Positions 1-10,770 of a stretch of DNA of 64,000 nucleotides are shown piece by piece (position 1 is the stretch's first letter; each line of letters starts with the position of its first letter). Origin of the DNA: Pacificibacter marinus (lineage in GTDB: Bacteria; Pseudomonadota; Alphaproteobacteria; Rhodobacterales; Rhodobacteraceae); assembly GCF_900109555.1 (NCBI RefSeq), contig NZ_FNZV01000005.1, forward strand, positions 168,688 through 232,687. Reading direction: 5' to 3'. The position numbers and the translations under genes are program-made. The notes beneath the pieces are model-generated. The model was not told where the DNA came from and did no database searches. It worked only from the letters and a program-made list of their open reading frames with translations.

Positions 1-408
<408 letters not shown>

Positions 409-420
409 GGAGACGGACCT

Positions 421-1023
421 ATGAGCGAAGCACTTGAAATTCTGGCGGCGCATATCGAATTGAAACGCCCTGACGATGTGGTCTCAACCGAGATTACGTT
501 TGGCGAATTGACTGTGACCGTGTCACCTGCGGGCATTGTGGATTTTGTCGATTTCTTGAAATCTGACACAACCTGCAAGTTCTCAAGCTTGGTGGACATC
601 ACTGCGATTGACAATCCAACCCGCCCTGCGCGGTTTGATGTCGTGTATCATTTCTTGTCCATGTACCAAAACCACCGCATCCGTATTAAAACGGCTGTGC
701 GCGAAGACGAAATGATCGCGTCTATCGTCGACATTCATCCTTCGGCCAACTGGTTCGAGCGTGAAGTCTTTGACATGTTTGGCATCATTTTCTCGGGTCA
801 CCCAGATCTGCGTCGCTTGCTGACAGACTACGGGTTCCGTGGTTATCCTTTGCGCAAAGATTTCCCGACCACAGGCTACACAGAAGTGCGCTATGATGAG
901 GCGCTCAAGCGCGTTGTCTACGAACCTGTGTCCTTGACGCAAGAATACCGTCAGTTTGACAATCTCTCACCTTGGGAAGGGGCCAAATATGTCCTTCCTG
1001 GCGATGAGAAACCGGAGGCCTAG
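421..1023 (+). CDS. nuoC: NADH-quinone oxidoreductase subunit C
   Basis: This is the 30 kDa-type subunit of the complex I peripheral arm, here a separate 200-residue protein rather than the NuoCD fusion of enterobacteria. The family signature [10 protein letters not shown] followed by [13 protein letters not shown] is present around residues 102-130, and RKDFP follows. An AAGGAG site precedes the ATG at 421. It has no cofactor of its own; in the family it supports the NuoB/NuoD interface. It is spaced tightly after nuoB. Confidence 0.97.
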   Translation: MSEALEILAAHIELKRPDDVVSTEITFGELTVTVSPAGIVDFVDFLKSDTTCKFSSLVDITAIDNPTRPARFDVVYHFLSMYQNHRIRIKTAVREDEMIASIVDIHPSANWFEREVFDMFGIIFSGHPDLRRLLTDYGFRGYPLRKDFPTTGYTEVRYDEALKRVVYEPVSLTQEYRQFDNLSPWEGAKYVLPGDEKPEA

Positions 1024-1026
1024 CGT

Positions 1027-1230
1027 TTGACGCAGTCGCACCCAAACTTGAGCCCAAGTGAGGCGCTGACAGGCCGTGAATTGAACCGTCGCGATGGGAT
1101 TATCCTGTTGTTGACGCATAATATGCAAAGCTGGGCAGACACGTTTGTTGTGTCGCTCGACGCTTTTGTAAAAGTAACCTTCGGCGCAGGTTGTGACCAG
1201 CCGCGCGCCAATATGGCGAGGGTCTATTAG
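1027..1230 (+). CDS. Small protein of unknown function between nuoC and nuoD
   Basis: A 67-residue frame fills the whole gap between nuoC and nuoD. It begins with TTG at 1027, eight bases after a clear GGAGG at 1014-1018, and its TAG at 1228-1230 directly abuts the nuoD ATG at 1231. Filling the gap exactly, with a good ribosome site, argues that it is translated, perhaps to couple nuoC and nuoD. The protein has no membrane segment, signal peptide or motif that I recognise. The alternative is an untranslated spacer with nuoD starting independently. Confidence 0.5.
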   Translation: MTQSHPNLSPSEALTGRELNRRDGIILLLTHNMQSWADTFVVSLDAFVKVTFGAGCDQPRANMARVY

Positions 1231-2445
1231 ATGGATGGCAATGTGAGCGACGTTCTGACGGGCGAACAAAAGATCCGCAATTTTAACATCAACTTCGGGC
1301 CTCAACACCCTGCGGCGCACGGCGTGTTGCGCATGGTGTTGGAACTGGATGGTGAAATCGTTGAGCGGGCCGACCCGCACATCGGTCTGTTGCACCGTGG
1401 CACAGAAAAGTTGATGGAAAGCCGCACCTACCTGCAAAACTTGCCTTACTTGGATCGCCTTGATTACGTGGCGCCGATGAACCAAGAACATGCTTGGTGT
1501 ATGGCGATTGAGCGTCTTGCTGGCGTTGAAGTTCCACGTCGCGCCTCGTTGATCCGTGTGCTGTTTTCTGAAATTGGCCGCGTGTTGAACCACCTTTTAA
1601 ACGTCACCACACAAGCGATGGATGTGGGCGCGCTCACGCCGCCGCTTTGGGGTTTTGAAGAGCGTGAAAAGCTGATGATTTTCTACGAGCGCGCCTCTGG
1701 TGCTCGCTTGCACGCTGCGTATTTCCGCCCCGGTGGTGTCCACCAAGATCTGACGCCAAAGCTGATCGACGATATCGAAAAGTGGGCAATTGAATTCCCG
1801 AAAATGATCGCTGACATCCATACGCTTTTGACCGAAAACCGGATTTTCAAACAGCGTAACGCCGACATTGGTATCATTTCCGAGCAAGAGATCCTTGATT
1901 GGGGTTACTCTGGCGTGATGGTGCGTGGCTCTGGTTTGGCGTGGGATTTACGTCGTTCGCAGCCTTACGAGCTGTACGACGAATTCGATTTCAAAATCCC
2001 TGTGGGCAAGAATGGCGATTGTTATGATCGCTACCTCGTGCGCATGGCGGAAATGGAAGAATCCACCAAGATCATCTTGCAAGCGATTGAAAAACTCCGT
2101 GCGCCTGAGGGCCAAGGTGATATTCTAGCCCGTGGCAAACTCACACCGCCCAAACGTGGCGATATGAAAACGTCAATGGAAGCGCTGATCCACCACTTTA
2201 AGCTCTACACCGAAGGCTTCAAGTTGCCTGAGGGCGAAGTTTACGCTGCTGTGGAAGCCCCCAAGGGGGAGTTCGGCGTTTACATGGTCTCTGACGGGAC
2301 AAACAAACCTTATCGTGCCAAACTCCGCGCTCCGGGGTTCTTGCACCTTCAATCGATGGATCACGTTGCGAAAGGCCACCAGTTGGCTGACGTTGCAGCG
2401 CTCATCGGCACCATGGATATCGTTTTTGGGGAGGTGGACCGCTAA
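1231..2445 (+). CDS. nuoD: NADH-quinone oxidoreductase subunit D
   Basis: This is the 49 kDa-type subunit that forms the quinone-binding cavity with NuoB. At 404 residues it is full length. The family signature [12 protein letters not shown] is near residue 24 and LLHRGTEKL near residue 53. The cysteine ligands of the ancestral NiFe-hydrogenase large subunit are not expected in this family. The ATG at 1231 immediately follows the stop of the small upstream frame, and its stop overlaps the nuoE start by one base, indicating tight operon packing. Confidence 0.97.
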   Translation: MDGNVSDVLTGEQKIRNFNINFGPQHPAAHGVLRMVLELDGEIVERADPHIGLLHRGTEKLMESRTYLQNLPYLDRLDYVAPMNQEHAWCMAIERLAGVEVPRRASLIRVLFSEIGRVLNHLLNVTTQAMDVGALTPPLWGFEEREKLMIFYERASGARLHAAYFRPGGVHQDLTPKLIDDIEKWAIEFPKMIADIHTLLTENRIFKQRNADIGIISEQEILDWGYSGVMVRGSGLAWDLRRSQPYELYDEFDFKIPVGKNGDCYDRYLVRMAEMEESTKIILQAIEKLRAPEGQGDILARGKLTPPKRGDMKTSMEALIHHFKLYTEGFKLPEGEVYAAVEAPKGEFGVYMVSDGTNKPYRAKLRAPGFLHLQSMDHVAKGHQLADVAALIGTMDIVFGEVDR

Positions 2446-3653
2446 TGCTACGCCGTCTGCACGCTGAACAACCCGCATCTTTTGCCTTCACTCCTGCCAA
2501 CCAAGCTTGGGCCGAAGCGCAAATCACGAAATACCCAGAAGGACGTCAACAATCTGCGGTGATCCCGTTGTTGTGGCGCGCTCAGGAACAAGAAAGCTGG
2601 CTGACAAAGCCCGCGATCGAACACATTGGCGACATGCTTGGCATGCCTTACATCCGTGTGCTTGAAGTCGCGACGTTCTATTTCATGTTCCAACTGCAGC
2701 CTGTGGGCACTGTTGCGCACATCCAAATCTGTGGGACTTTGTCTTGCATGATCTGTGGTGCCGAAGACCTGATGGCTGTCGCTAAAGCGAAAATTTCCCC
2801 AACGCCGCACACCGTGTCTGCGGACGGCAAGTTTTCTTGGGAAGAAGTCGAATGTCTGGGCGCGTGTTCCAACGCACCAATGGCGCAAATCGGCAAAGAT
2901 TATTACGAAGACCTGTCTGCTGAAAACTTCGGCAAACTGATCGACGATATGGCCGCTGGCAATGTCCCACTGCCGGGCCCGCAAAACGGGCGCTTCGCAG
3001 CAGAGCCTTTGTCTGGTCTCACGTCTTTGACTGGTGGCGATACAGATAAAAACCAATACAACGCGTCTGTGGCTTTGGCCGCAGATATCGGTGATACGCT
3101 AAAACGTATTGATGGGACCGAAGTGCCTTTGCTGACACCTTGGCTCAAAGGTGGCGCACGCACAGGTGCCAAACCACCAAAACCAGCGGCTCCCGCAAAA
3201 TCGGCGGTGCAACAAGCGGCTGACAAAAAGGCAAAAGCGGTTACCACCAAGGTGCCATCAAAGAAATTGGCAGAAAAATCTGTCGGCAAACCTGATGTGA
3301 AACCAGCGGCAACGCCTGCAAAGAAATCGGTTCCTGCAGCACCAAAAGCAACAGTTGCGGATAACATTCCTGTTGCCGTTCAAAAGAAACCTCGCACCAT
3401 GAAAGCGCCACGCAAAGCCGGTGCTGACGATTTGAAAATGCTCAAAGGTGTTGGGCCAAAACTAGAAGAAACGCTGAACACACTAGGGTTCTGGCATTTT
3501 GATCAAATCGCAAAATGGACAGCCGAAGAAATTTCATGGGTGGATGACAACCTGAAATTCAAAGGCCGCATCGAACGCGATGGATGGGTCGAGCAAGCCA
3601 AAATTCTTGCCGAAGGCGGCACAACCGAATTCTCTAAACGCGCGAAATACTGA
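2445..3653 (+). CDS. nuoE: NADH-quinone oxidoreductase subunit E with C-terminal helix-hairpin-helix extension
   Basis: Residues 1 to about 170 are a normal NuoE: thioredoxin-like fold with the [2Fe-2S] ligands in [11 protein letters not shown] (the family pair is C-x4-C) and [10 protein letters not shown]. The protein continues to 402 residues, roughly twice the usual length. After a Lys/Ala/Pro-rich linker (about residues 235-320) comes a compact domain at about 325-402 with [17 protein letters not shown], a helix-hairpin-helix of the kind found in DNA-binding proteins and flap-nuclease-like H3TH proteins. The same domain ends the next gene. NuoE and NuoF bind NADH and FMN at the tip of complex I; what the extra domain does there is unknown. 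Confidence 0.95.
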   Translation: MLRRLHAEQPASFAFTPANQAWAEAQITKYPEGRQQSAVIPLLWRAQEQESWLTKPAIEHIGDMLGMPYIRVLEVATFYFMFQLQPVGTVAHIQICGTLSCMICGAEDLMAVAKAKISPTPHTVSADGKFSWEEVECLGACSNAPMAQIGKDYYEDLSAENFGKLIDDMAAGNVPLPGPQNGRFAAEPLSGLTSLTGGDTDKNQYNASVALAADIGDTLKRIDGTEVPLLTPWLKGGARTGAKPPKPAAPAKSAVQQAADKKAKAVTTKVPSKKLAEKSVGKPDVKPAATPAKKSVPAAPKATVADNIPVAVQKKPRTMKAPRKAGADDLKMLKGVGPKLEETLNTLGFWHFDQIAKWTAEEISWVDDNLKFKGRIERDGWVEQAKILAEGGTTEFSKRAKY

Positions 3654-3727
3654 TTTTTACGACCAAACGGGTAAGTGGCCGAAAGTGCCACACCTCAGTT
3701 CAACAGGGACAGTAAAGGAGTACGGCA

Positions 3728-4636
3728 ATGAGTGAGACAACATCAAGTAATACGCAAAGAATATGGCTGATATCGGCCATAGCAGGAATTTTGGCGTTTT
3801 TGGCGCTACTTTATATTGCCAATTACTCAACCGTCGCCTCGCTTATCGTCGGGGTTCTCTTTGCTGTTTTGGTTGGCATTCTATTGTGGATCGGCTGGTA
3901 CAAAGACCCACAAGCCGAAAGCGATTTGGCGGATCGTACAGCGCAGCAACAAGCAGCGGTCACTGCAGCCTCTGATGCAACAGCAAAAGATATTGCCGCA
4001 ACTTCAGCGGCGAACGCACCTGAGCACACCGCGGTCGCTGCGATTGATATGAGCGCGGCTGCAACTCAAACGGCTGATGTGGATACCACACCAGTTGTTG
4101 CTGATCCTGTCGCGGCAGCCCCTAAAAAAGCGGCTCCTAAAAAGGCAGCAACGAAAGCGCCAGCAAAGCCTAAAGCTGCCGCTGCAGCCAAAACGGCACC
4201 TGCCGCGAAAAAAGCAGCGCCTGCGAAAAAGACAACAGCCAAAGCGGCGGCGACAAAACCAGTTGCTAAAGTCGCTGCCACCAAAGCACCAGTCGCAGCG
4301 AAAGCTCCTGCAGCCGCAAAAGCACCATCTGCAAAAGCAGCTGTGGCCAAAGACGGCAAGCCGGCGCTTTTGACCGCAGCACGTGCGAGTGGGGCGGATG
4401 ATTTGAAACAACTCAAAGGGGTTGGGCCAAAGCTTGAGCAAACGCTGAATGGTCTTGGGTTTTACCACTTTGATCAGATCGCAGGTCTGCGCAAAAAAGA
4501 AATCACTTGGCTTGATGAACAGCTCACACGGTCATCTGCAGCGCAGATTACCGAATGGAGCAGTCAGGCTAAAGTTCTCGCAAAGGGCGGGGAAACAGAA
4601 TTTTCAAAACGCGTCAAAAAAGGCGACGTGTATTGA
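3728..4636 (+). CDS. Membrane-anchored helix-hairpin-helix protein, unknown role in nuo operon
   Basis: The 302-residue protein has two closely spaced hydrophobic segments (about residues 12-35 and 37-55), then a long Ala/Lys-rich low-complexity linker (about 125-205), then a C-terminal domain (about 222-302) with [17 protein letters not shown]. That domain is clearly paralogous to the NuoE C-terminus just upstream, down to the closing TEFSKR motif. GAGT-free AAAGGAG at 3715-3720 precedes the ATG at 3728. The context suggests a small scaffold or membrane tether associated with complex I, but nothing proves it. The helix-hairpin-helix could bind nucleic acid or mediate protein contacts. Confidence 0.85.
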   Translation: MSETTSSNTQRIWLISAIAGILAFLALLYIANYSTVASLIVGVLFAVLVGILLWIGWYKDPQAESDLADRTAQQQAAVTAASDATAKDIAATSAANAPEHTAVAAIDMSAAATQTADVDTTPVVADPVAAAPKKAAPKKAATKAPAKPKAAAAAKTAPAAKKAAPAKKTTAKAAATKPVAKVAATKAPVAAKAPAAAKAPSAKAAVAKDGKPALLTAARASGADDLKQLKGVGPKLEQTLNGLGFYHFDQIAGLRKKEITWLDEQLTRSSAAQITEWSSQAKVLAKGGETEFSKRVKKGDVY

Positions 4637-4648
4637 TGGGATTGAAAC

Positions 4649-4867
4649 ATGGCTCCTGATAAAGACTCACGTCTGGCGAAAAAAGCGCGACTTGTCTCGC
4701 TGGTTATTGCTGGAACGATGGTTCTTTGGATTGGGGCTCAGTGGGTTGGTAGCACATTGGGTTTGACCACTCGGTATGCAGTGCTATTCGACCTCTTGGC
4801 GCTCGCCGCATTTGTGTGGGCGCTTATCGTGATTTATCAGATCTGGCGCGCGCGCCAGAGTAGCTGA
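4649..4867 (+). CDS. Small two-helix membrane protein (DUF5337-like)
   Basis: This 72-residue protein has a basic N-terminus ([10 protein letters not shown]) and two hydrophobic segments, about residues 15-37 and 45-65, ending in RARQSS. From memory it matches the DUF5337 family found inside rhodobacterial nuo operons. It lies 12 bases after the helix-hairpin-helix gene and 13 bases before nuoF, so it is co-transcribed with complex I. A role as an accessory or assembly protein of the membrane arm is an inference from position only. Confidence 0.8.
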   Translation: MAPDKDSRLAKKARLVSLVIAGTMVLWIGAQWVGSTLGLTTRYAVLFDLLALAAFVWALIVIYQIWRARQSS

Positions 4868-4880
4868 AGGAAGAGACGCT

Positions 4881-6179
4881 ATGCTCAAAGATCAAGATCG
4901 GATCTTTACCAATATCTACGGGATGCATGATCGCAGCCTCAAAGGCGCTATGGCGCGTGGACATTGGGACGGCACCGCCGGCATCATCAAAAAAGGTCGT
5001 GACTGGATCATCGACCAGATGAAAGCCTCTGGCTTGCGTGGCCGTGGTGGCGCGGGTTTTCCAACGGGTCTCAAGTGGTCGTTTATGCCCAAAGAATCCG
5101 ATGGTCGCCCAAGCTACTTGGTGATCAACGCGGATGAATCTGAGCCTGGTACATGTAAAGATCGCGAAATCATGCGTCACGATCCGCACACGCTGATCGA
5201 AGGGGCGTTGATCGCGTCCTTCGCAATGAATGCAAACGCCTGCTACATCTACCTGCGCGGTGAATACATTCGCGAACGCGAAGCGCTGCAAATGGCGATT
5301 GATGAATGCTACGACGCTGGCCTTTTGGGCAAGAACGCAGCCAAATCAGGTTGGGACATGGATGTCTATCTGCACCATGGGGCAGGGGCGTATATTTGTG
5401 GTGAAGAAACTGCATTGCTCGAAAGCTTAGAGGGCAAAAAAGGCATGCCACGGATGAAGCCACCGTTCCCAGCGGGCGCGGGCTTGTACGGTTGTCCGAC
5501 CACTGTGAACAACGTTGAATCCATCGCAGTTGCACCGACCATTTTACGTCGCGGCCCTGAGTGGTTTGCGGGCTTTGGTCGCCCTAACAATGCGGGCACG
5601 AAATTGTTCGCGATCTCTGGTCACGTCAACAACCCGTGTGTTGTCGAAGAAGCCATGTCGATCTCGTTTGAAGAGTTGATTGAAACCCACTGCGGCGGTA
5701 TTCGCGGCGGTTGGGACAATCTGTTGGCGGTGATCCCCGGTGGGTCATCCGTGCCATTGGTGCGCGGCGAAAATATGAAAGACGCGATCATGGACTTTGA
5801 CTATTTGCGCGGTGAGCTTGGCTCTGGCCTTGGCACGGCTGCGGTCATCGTCATGGACAAATCCACCGACATCATCAAAGCCATCCACCGCCTGTCTATG
5901 TTCTACAAACACGAGTCTTGTGGCCAATGTACGCCGTGCCGCGAAGGCACAGGTTGGATGATGCGCGTGATGGATCGTCTGGTAAAAGGCGAAGCTGAAC
6001 TGGAAGAGATTGACATGCTTTGGGATGTAACCAAGCAGGTTGAGGGCCACACAATTTGTGCGCTCGGCGACGCTGCAGCTTGGCCAATCCAAGGCTTGAT
6101 CCGCAACTTCCGCGAAGAAATTGAAGACCGTATCAAAGCACAAAAATCGGGCCGTATGGGCGCGATGGCGGCGGAGTAA
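4881..6179 (+). CDS. nuoF: NADH-quinone oxidoreductase subunit F
   Basis: NuoF holds FMN and binds NADH at the tip of the peripheral arm, and carries cluster N3. The 432 residues match the family length. Visible motifs are the glycine-rich NADH loop [13 protein letters not shown] (about residue 54), the FMN-binding [17 protein letters not shown] (about 170) and the [4Fe-4S] ligands in [12 protein letters not shown] (about 343). The start has GGAAG about 8 bases upstream. It works directly with NuoE, encoded upstream. Confidence 0.98.
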   Translation: MLKDQDRIFTNIYGMHDRSLKGAMARGHWDGTAGIIKKGRDWIIDQMKASGLRGRGGAGFPTGLKWSFMPKESDGRPSYLVINADESEPGTCKDREIMRHDPHTLIEGALIASFAMNANACYIYLRGEYIREREALQMAIDECYDAGLLGKNAAKSGWDMDVYLHHGAGAYICGEETALLESLEGKKGMPRMKPPFPAGAGLYGCPTTVNNVESIAVAPTILRRGPEWFAGFGRPNNAGTKLFAISGHVNNPCVVEEAMSISFEELIETHCGGIRGGWDNLLAVIPGGSSVPLVRGENMKDAIMDFDYLRGELGSGLGTAAVIVMDKSTDIIKAIHRLSMFYKHESCGQCTPCREGTGWMMRVMDRLVKGEAELEEIDMLWDVTKQVEGHTICALGDAAAWPIQGLIRNFREEIEDRIKAQKSGRMGAMAAE

Positions 6180-6188
6180 AAGACACAG

Positions 6189-6701
6189 ATGCAGCCCATT
6201 GGAACACATATAGCGGAACTCAACATCGGACGACTCATTGCGCCGACCGATGATCCGCGCGTGGCCGATTTTATGGGCGCACTGGATATGGTGAATGGTC
6301 TTGGTAAACGCATGCCGGGCTTTGTTTGGATGATGGAAGGCTCGGGCGAACCGGGCACCGGAAACACCGAAAATGCTATTGGCGACGATCCACAGTTCGT
6401 TGCCAATATGACCGTGTGGGAAGACGTGCAGAGCTTAGAGCATTTCGTTTTCAACACGGTTCACAAGAAATTCTACGACCGTCGCGAAGAGTGGTTCCAA
6501 ATCTTGGGTGGCCAGCACTTTGTAATGTGGTACGTAGAGCAAGGGCATAAGCCCAGCTTGGATGAGGCGCTTGAACGCCTTGCCTACAAGGAAAAACATG
6601 GGGACAGCGATCACGCCTTTGGCTGGTCGTATCTAAAAGAAGCGCAATTGCACATCACAAATGCATGCACGCCACCTGTTATGGAGTCCCAACATGTCTA
6701 A
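6189..6701 (+). CDS. DUF3291 family protein
   Basis: This 170-residue soluble protein begins MQPIGTHIAELNIGR and has the Trp/His/Phe-rich middle (MTVWEDVQSLEHFVF, REEWF, HFVMWYVEQGH) that I associate with DUF3291, a dimeric alpha-beta barrel family related to monooxygenase-type folds. No enzymatic activity is established for the family to my knowledge. It sits 9 bases after nuoF and its stop overlaps the next start, so it is expressed with complex I. Any role in complex I is inferred from position only. Confidence 0.75.
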   Translation: MQPIGTHIAELNIGRLIAPTDDPRVADFMGALDMVNGLGKRMPGFVWMMEGSGEPGTGNTENAIGDDPQFVANMTVWEDVQSLEHFVFNTVHKKFYDRREEWFQILGGQHFVMWYVEQGHKPSLDEALERLAYKEKHGDSDHAFGWSYLKEAQLHITNACTPPVMESQHV

Positions 6702-7116
6702 GTTTAAAACCCTTATCTTTACATCCCTGCTTTTGGTTCCTCTTTCTGGCATTGCCGCGAGTGCGGCCATCGCCAAGGATCTGCGCGATGAACCAACAAT
6801 CGACAGACCTATGTTTGCCGTCGCGCTCGCGATTGAGATTTCCGACAAATGTACCAGCATTGATGCGCGTAAACTCAAAGGGTTGAATGTCCTTTGGGGG
6901 CTGAAAACCAAGGCGTCTAAGCTTGGGTATTCGGACGCTGAAATCAAAGCATATGTCGAAAGTGATGCAGAAAAATCGCGCATGCGTCGCCTTGGCGAAA
7001 TTTATGTGAAGTCCAAAGGCTTGAACCCGACAAGTGGCGTAGATTTGTGCACACTTGGACAACAAGAAATTGCAGTAAATTCTTTGACGGGGTCTTTGCT
7101 GCGCAGTCGTAATTGA
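6694..7116 (+). CDS. Secreted DUF5333-like protein
   Basis: I chose the ATG at 6694 because GGAG at 6683-6686 sits at good spacing and the encoded N-terminus MSKFKTLIFTSLLLVPLSG is a typical signal peptide, cleaved near ASAAIA-KD. An in-frame ATG at 6661 would bury this signal. The mature protein of about 115 residues has two cysteines (DKCTS and VDLCTLG) that could form a disulfide, and a helical middle (YSDAEIKAYVESDAEKSRMR). From memory it resembles DUF5333, a periplasmic rhodobacterial family found in nuo operons. The start overlaps the end of the DUF3291 gene by eight bases. Confidence 0.75.
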   Translation: MSKFKTLIFTSLLLVPLSGIAASAAIAKDLRDEPTIDRPMFAVALAIEISDKCTSIDARKLKGLNVLWGLKTKASKLGYSDAEIKAYVESDAEKSRMRRLGEIYVKSKGLNPTSGVDLCTLGQQEIAVNSLTGSLLRSRN

Positions 7117-7143
7117 GGGGCCTCAGCCCTTTCGTATTCAGTT

Positions 7144-7236
7144 CCCGCATCTTCGCGGGTGAGATCAAATCGGCGCTGTAAAAGGTGCCTCTAAATACCG
7201 AAGGTGCGGCGCATACCGCGTGCGGCACCTTCATGA
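7144..7236 (+). promoter_or_regulatory. Two hairpins in the gap before nuoG
   Basis: The 137-base gap before nuoG holds a short hairpin, cccgc-atcttc-gcggg (about 7145-7160), and a larger one with arms gaaggtgc and gcaccttc (about 7200-7233). Neither is followed by a run of T, so they do not look like full intrinsic terminators. They could be a partial terminator, a processing site or a 3' end stabiliser for the upstream message. Confidence 0.4.
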
Positions 7237-7253
7237 AACACAGGTGACGTGAT

Positions 7254-9278
7254 ATGGCAGATACGCGCAAACTTATCATTGACGGAAATGAAGTCGAGGT
7301 CGATCCGGCCATGACGATCTTGCAGGCTTGTGAAGTCGCAGGGATCGAAGTGCCGCGCTTTTGCTACCATGAGCGTCTCTCAATCGCAGGCAACTGCCGC
7401 ATGTGTCTGGTCGAGGTCGTTGGCGGCCCGCCCAAACCTGCTGCATCTTGCGCGATGCAGGTCAAAGATTTGCGCCCCGGCCCAGAAGGTGCACCACCCG
7501 TGGTGAAAACCAATTCACCAATGGTGAAAAAAGCCCGCGAAGGCGTGATGGAATTCTTGCTCATCAATCACCCGCTGGATTGCCCGATCTGTGACCAAGG
7601 TGGCGAATGCGATTTGCAAGACCAAGCCATGGCTTACGGTGTTGATTTCTCACGCTTCCGCGAACCAAAACGCGCGACAGAAGACTTGGATTTGGGGCCA
7701 CTCGTTGCCACAACCATGACGCGCTGTATTTCTTGCACCCGCTGTGTGCGCTTCACGACTGAGGTCGCAGGCATCACGCAAATGGGTCAAACGGGGCGCG
7801 GCGAAGATTCCGAGATCACCAGCTATTTGAACGAAACGCTCGTGTCCAACTTGCAAGGTAACATCATCGATCTTTGCCCCGTTGGCGCGCTGACATCAAA
7901 ACCCTACGCCTTTACCGCGCGTCCTTGGGAATTGACCAAAACGGAAACCATCGATGTGATGGACGCTTTGGGATCAAACATCCGCGTTGACACCAAAGGC
8001 CGTGAAGTGATGCGCATTTTGCCACGCAACCACGATGGCGTGAACGAAGAGTGGATTTCTGACAAAACACGTTTCGTTTGGGATGGGCTGCGTCGTCAGC
8101 GTTTGGACACGCCCTACATCCGTGAAAACGGCAAGCTGCGCAAAGCAAGCTGGTCCGAAGCTTTGGCCTTTGCTGCCAAAGGTATGAAGGGCAAAAAAGT
8201 TGCCGGTCTTATCGGTGATCTCGTACCTGTTGAGGCGGCTTTCGCGTTGAAGCAATTGGTCGAAAGTCTTGGTGGTAAAGTTGAATCCCGTGTGGATGGC
8301 GCGAAATTGCCCGCCGGAAATCGTTCTGCCTACGTTGGCACCGCGACCATCGAAGACATCGACACAGCTGATATGATCCAATTGATCGGCACAAACCCTC
8401 GCGAAGAAGCGCCCGTTTTGAATGCGCGTATCCGTGCGGCTTGGGCGCGCGGCGCAGATGTGGGTGTGATCGGTGAAGCTGTTGATCTGACATACGAATA
8501 CCATCACGTCGGCACAGATCGTGCCGCGCTTGTGGAATTGGCTGGACGTGAAATCTCTGCCGAGACTCGTGATGAGAAAAATACATTGGTTATCGTTGGC
8601 CAAGGTGCCTTGCACGAGGCCGACGGCGAAGCTGTTTTGTCACAAGCGATGAAACTGGCGGAAAACTCTGGCGCGAAATTGATGATCTTGCACACTGCCG
8701 CGTCCCGCGTTGGTGCGATGGACATTGACGCTGTGACAGACGGTGGTCTTGATGCGGCGCTTGATGGAGCCGAAGTGGTTTACAACTTGGGCGCTGACGA
8801 AGTTGAAATTGCTGGCGAAGCTTTCGTGATCTACCAAGGGTCGCACGGCGATCGTGGCGCACACCGCGCTGACGTGATTTTCCCCGGCGCTGCCTATACC
8901 GAAGAATCCGGTCTGTTCGTTAACACAGAAGGGCGTCCACAATTGGCTGCGCGCGCCTCGTTCCCTCCTGGGGATGCGAAAGAAAACTGGGCGATTTTGC
9001 GGGCTTTGTCTGCTGAACTTGACGCGACTTTGGCGTATTCCACATTGGCGGGTTTGCGTACGGCGCTGGTTGAAGCTGTACCGCACTTTGCCGAGTTGGA
9101 TCACGTGACAGAGAATGCTTGGAAACGCGTGCCTTTGCGCAAGCCTGCAAAAGCATCGATCCGTTATGCTGTGAAAGATTTCTACCTGACAAACCCGATT
9201 GCACGTGCGTCGGCTTTGATGGCCGAACTGTCAGCCGCTGCAAAAGCCCGTTCCGAAGAAACATTGGCGGCCGAATAA
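7254..9278 (+). CDS. nuoG: NADH-quinone oxidoreductase subunit G
   Basis: NuoG is the large iron-sulfur subunit of the peripheral arm (674 residues). The N-terminal ferredoxin-like part has the [2Fe-2S] ligands in [16 protein letters not shown]. It is followed by the His/Cys3 cluster region ([17 protein letters not shown], about residues 106-121) and [10 protein letters not shown] (about 157-166) of a [4Fe-4S] cluster, with [13 protein letters not shown] closing the set. The rest is a molybdopterin oxidoreductase-like domain without molybdenum. GGTGA precedes the ATG at 7254 after a 137-base spacer, the largest gap in the operon. Confidence 0.97.
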   Translation: MADTRKLIIDGNEVEVDPAMTILQACEVAGIEVPRFCYHERLSIAGNCRMCLVEVVGGPPKPAASCAMQVKDLRPGPEGAPPVVKTNSPMVKKAREGVMEFLLINHPLDCPICDQGGECDLQDQAMAYGVDFSRFREPKRATEDLDLGPLVATTMTRCISCTRCVRFTTEVAGITQMGQTGRGEDSEITSYLNETLVSNLQGNIIDLCPVGALTSKPYAFTARPWELTKTETIDVMDALGSNIRVDTKGREVMRILPRNHDGVNEEWISDKTRFVWDGLRRQRLDTPYIRENGKLRKASWSEALAFAAKGMKGKKVAGLIGDLVPVEAAFALKQLVESLGGKVESRVDGAKLPAGNRSAYVGTATIEDIDTADMIQLIGTNPREEAPVLNARIRAAWARGADVGVIGEAVDLTYEYHHVGTDRAALVELAGREISAETRDEKNTLVIVGQGALHEADGEAVLSQAMKLAENSGAKLMILHTAASRVGAMDIDAVTDGGLDAALDGAEVVYNLGADEVEIAGEAFVIYQGSHGDRGAHRADVIFPGAAYTEESGLFVNTEGRPQLAARASFPPGDAKENWAILRALSAELDATLAYSTLAGLRTALVEAVPHFAELDHVTENAWKRVPLRKPAKASIRYAVKDFYLTNPIARASALMAELSAAAKARSEETLAAE

Positions 9279-9280
9279 GA

Positions 9281-9715
9281 ATGAGCGTCTCGCACACATA
9301 CAAACGCCTTTCACAGCGTGTCGCCAAAATCACCCTTGGGTGTGTTTTGTCGGCCGTTGTTATGGGCTGTGTGCAAAACGCGCCAGACGTCAGCCGTGCA
9401 CAAGGCATGCCGACCTATTTGGGCGTGGAAACACGCCTTTTGGACGGGGATTTGGTGAATTTCATCGTGTCCGTGACTGGTCAGGCGACCAAAAACGACG
9501 TGGCGGCATATTCGGAATGTGCCGCTGCACAATACGCGTTGATCCGAGGCTTTGGATTTGCGCGTCACTTGCGAACAAATGTCTCACAAGAGGCTGGAAT
9601 TTGGCGTGCGGATGCTGTTTACACCATCTCATCAGCGCTCCCCGATGGTTTGCGAACGATTGACGCTGAGGTCATCGTTTCGAATTGCCGCGAATTTAGA
9701 ATACCGACGGTGTGA
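9281..9715 (+). CDS. Putative lipoprotein between nuoG and nuoH
   Basis: The ATG at 9281 lies two bases after the nuoG stop and gives a 144-residue protein starting [13 protein letters not shown], a positively charged leader. A hydrophobic stretch ends in SAVVMGC at about residues 24-30, a plausible lipobox with Cys30 as the lipidated residue. A longer frame starting inside nuoG lacks sense as a secreted protein. The mature part has two more cysteines (SECAAAQ and VSNCREF). I do not recognise the family. Its stop overlaps the region preceding nuoH, so it belongs to the operon. Confidence 0.7.
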   Translation: MSVSHTYKRLSQRVAKITLGCVLSAVVMGCVQNAPDVSRAQGMPTYLGVETRLLDGDLVNFIVSVTGQATKNDVAAYSECAAAQYALIRGFGFARHLRTNVSQEAGIWRADAVYTISSALPDGLRTIDAEVIVSNCREFRIPTV

Positions 9716-9726
9716 AGGACTACGAA

Positions 9727-10767
9727 ATGGTCGAATTTTTCACGACAACAAATCTTGGCATTGCGCTTATGATCCTCGGACAATGTCTGTTGGTTCTGTT
9801 GCCTTTGTTTATCGCACTCGCCTTTTTGATGTATGGCGATCGCAAAATCTGGGCTGCGGTTCAGATGCGCAAAGGGCCCAACATTGTTGGCGCTTTTGGC
9901 TTGCTGCAATCCTTTGCGGATTTCATCAAATATATCGTCAAAGAGGTGGTTGTGCCTGCGGGGGCTGACAAATTTGTCTTTTACCTCGCGCCAATGATCA
10001 CCTTTGTCATGGCAACAATCGCTTGGGTTGCTATCCCTTGGAATGACGGTTGGGTGATCTCTGATCTCAACGTCGCGATCTTGTATATCTTTGCGATTTC
10101 ATCGCTTGAAGTGTACGGCGTGATCATGGGGGGCTGGGCGTCCAACTCGAAATATCCTTTTCTTGGCGCACTTCGTTCTGCCGCGCAGATGATTTCGTAT
10201 GAGGTCTCAATCGGGCTCATCATTATCGGTGTGATCATTTCATCAGGTTCTATGAACTTTGGCGATATCGTGGCCGCGCAAGATGGCCGTTTTGGTATCT
10301 TCTCATGGTACTGGATCCCGCATTTCCCAATGGTTGTGTTGTTCTTTGTGTCTGCCTTGGCCGAAACAAACCGCCCACCGTTCGATTTGCCCGAAGCAGA
10401 ATCCGAACTCGTGGCGGGCTACCAAGTGGAATACTCATCCACACCATTCCTTTTGTTCATGATGGGCGAATTGATGGCCGTGGTTTTGATGTGTGCGCTG
10501 ATCTCGCTGATGTTCTTCGGCGGTTGGTTGTCACCTATTCCAGGTCTGCCTGATGGCATCTTCTGGATGATCCTCAAAATGGGTTTCTTCTTCTTTATCT
10601 TCTCGATGGTAAAGGCGATCACCCCTCGCTACCGCTACGACCAATTGATGCGCATTGGCTGGAAAGTCTTTTTGCCATTGTCACTCGCTTGGGTCGTTCT
10701 CGTGGCATTCTTTGCGCAATTCGGTGCCTTCGGCGGTGCTTACGCCCGCTGGGCAATTGGAGGCTAA
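9727..10767 (+). CDS. nuoH: NADH-quinone oxidoreductase subunit H
   Basis: NuoH is the membrane subunit that joins the peripheral and membrane arms and forms the entrance of the quinone chamber. I take the ATG at 9727 (346 residues, the usual length) because AAGGA at about 9715-9719 fits it; a GTG at 9712 overlaps that site. The signature [20 protein letters not shown] is present around residue 215, with many transmembrane segments and the conserved MIALF-like loop [12 protein letters not shown] near residue 55. Confidence 0.97.
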   Translation: MVEFFTTTNLGIALMILGQCLLVLLPLFIALAFLMYGDRKIWAAVQMRKGPNIVGAFGLLQSFADFIKYIVKEVVVPAGADKFVFYLAPMITFVMATIAWVAIPWNDGWVISDLNVAILYIFAISSLEVYGVIMGGWASNSKYPFLGALRSAAQMISYEVSIGLIIIGVIISSGSMNFGDIVAAQDGRFGIFSWYWIPHFPMVVLFFVSALAETNRPPFDLPEAESELVAGYQVEYSSTPFLLFMMGELMAVVLMCALISLMFFGGWLSPIPGLPDGIFWMILKMGFFFFIFSMVKAITPRYRYDQLMRIGWKVFLPLSLAWVVLVAFFAQFGAFGGAYARWAIGG

Positions 10768-10770
10768 ATC

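Noticed and set aside
3000..3367. Alanine-rich minus-strand frame inside nuoE
   Set aside because: It is a shadow of the Lys/Ala-rich linker in nuoE and has no independent start site.
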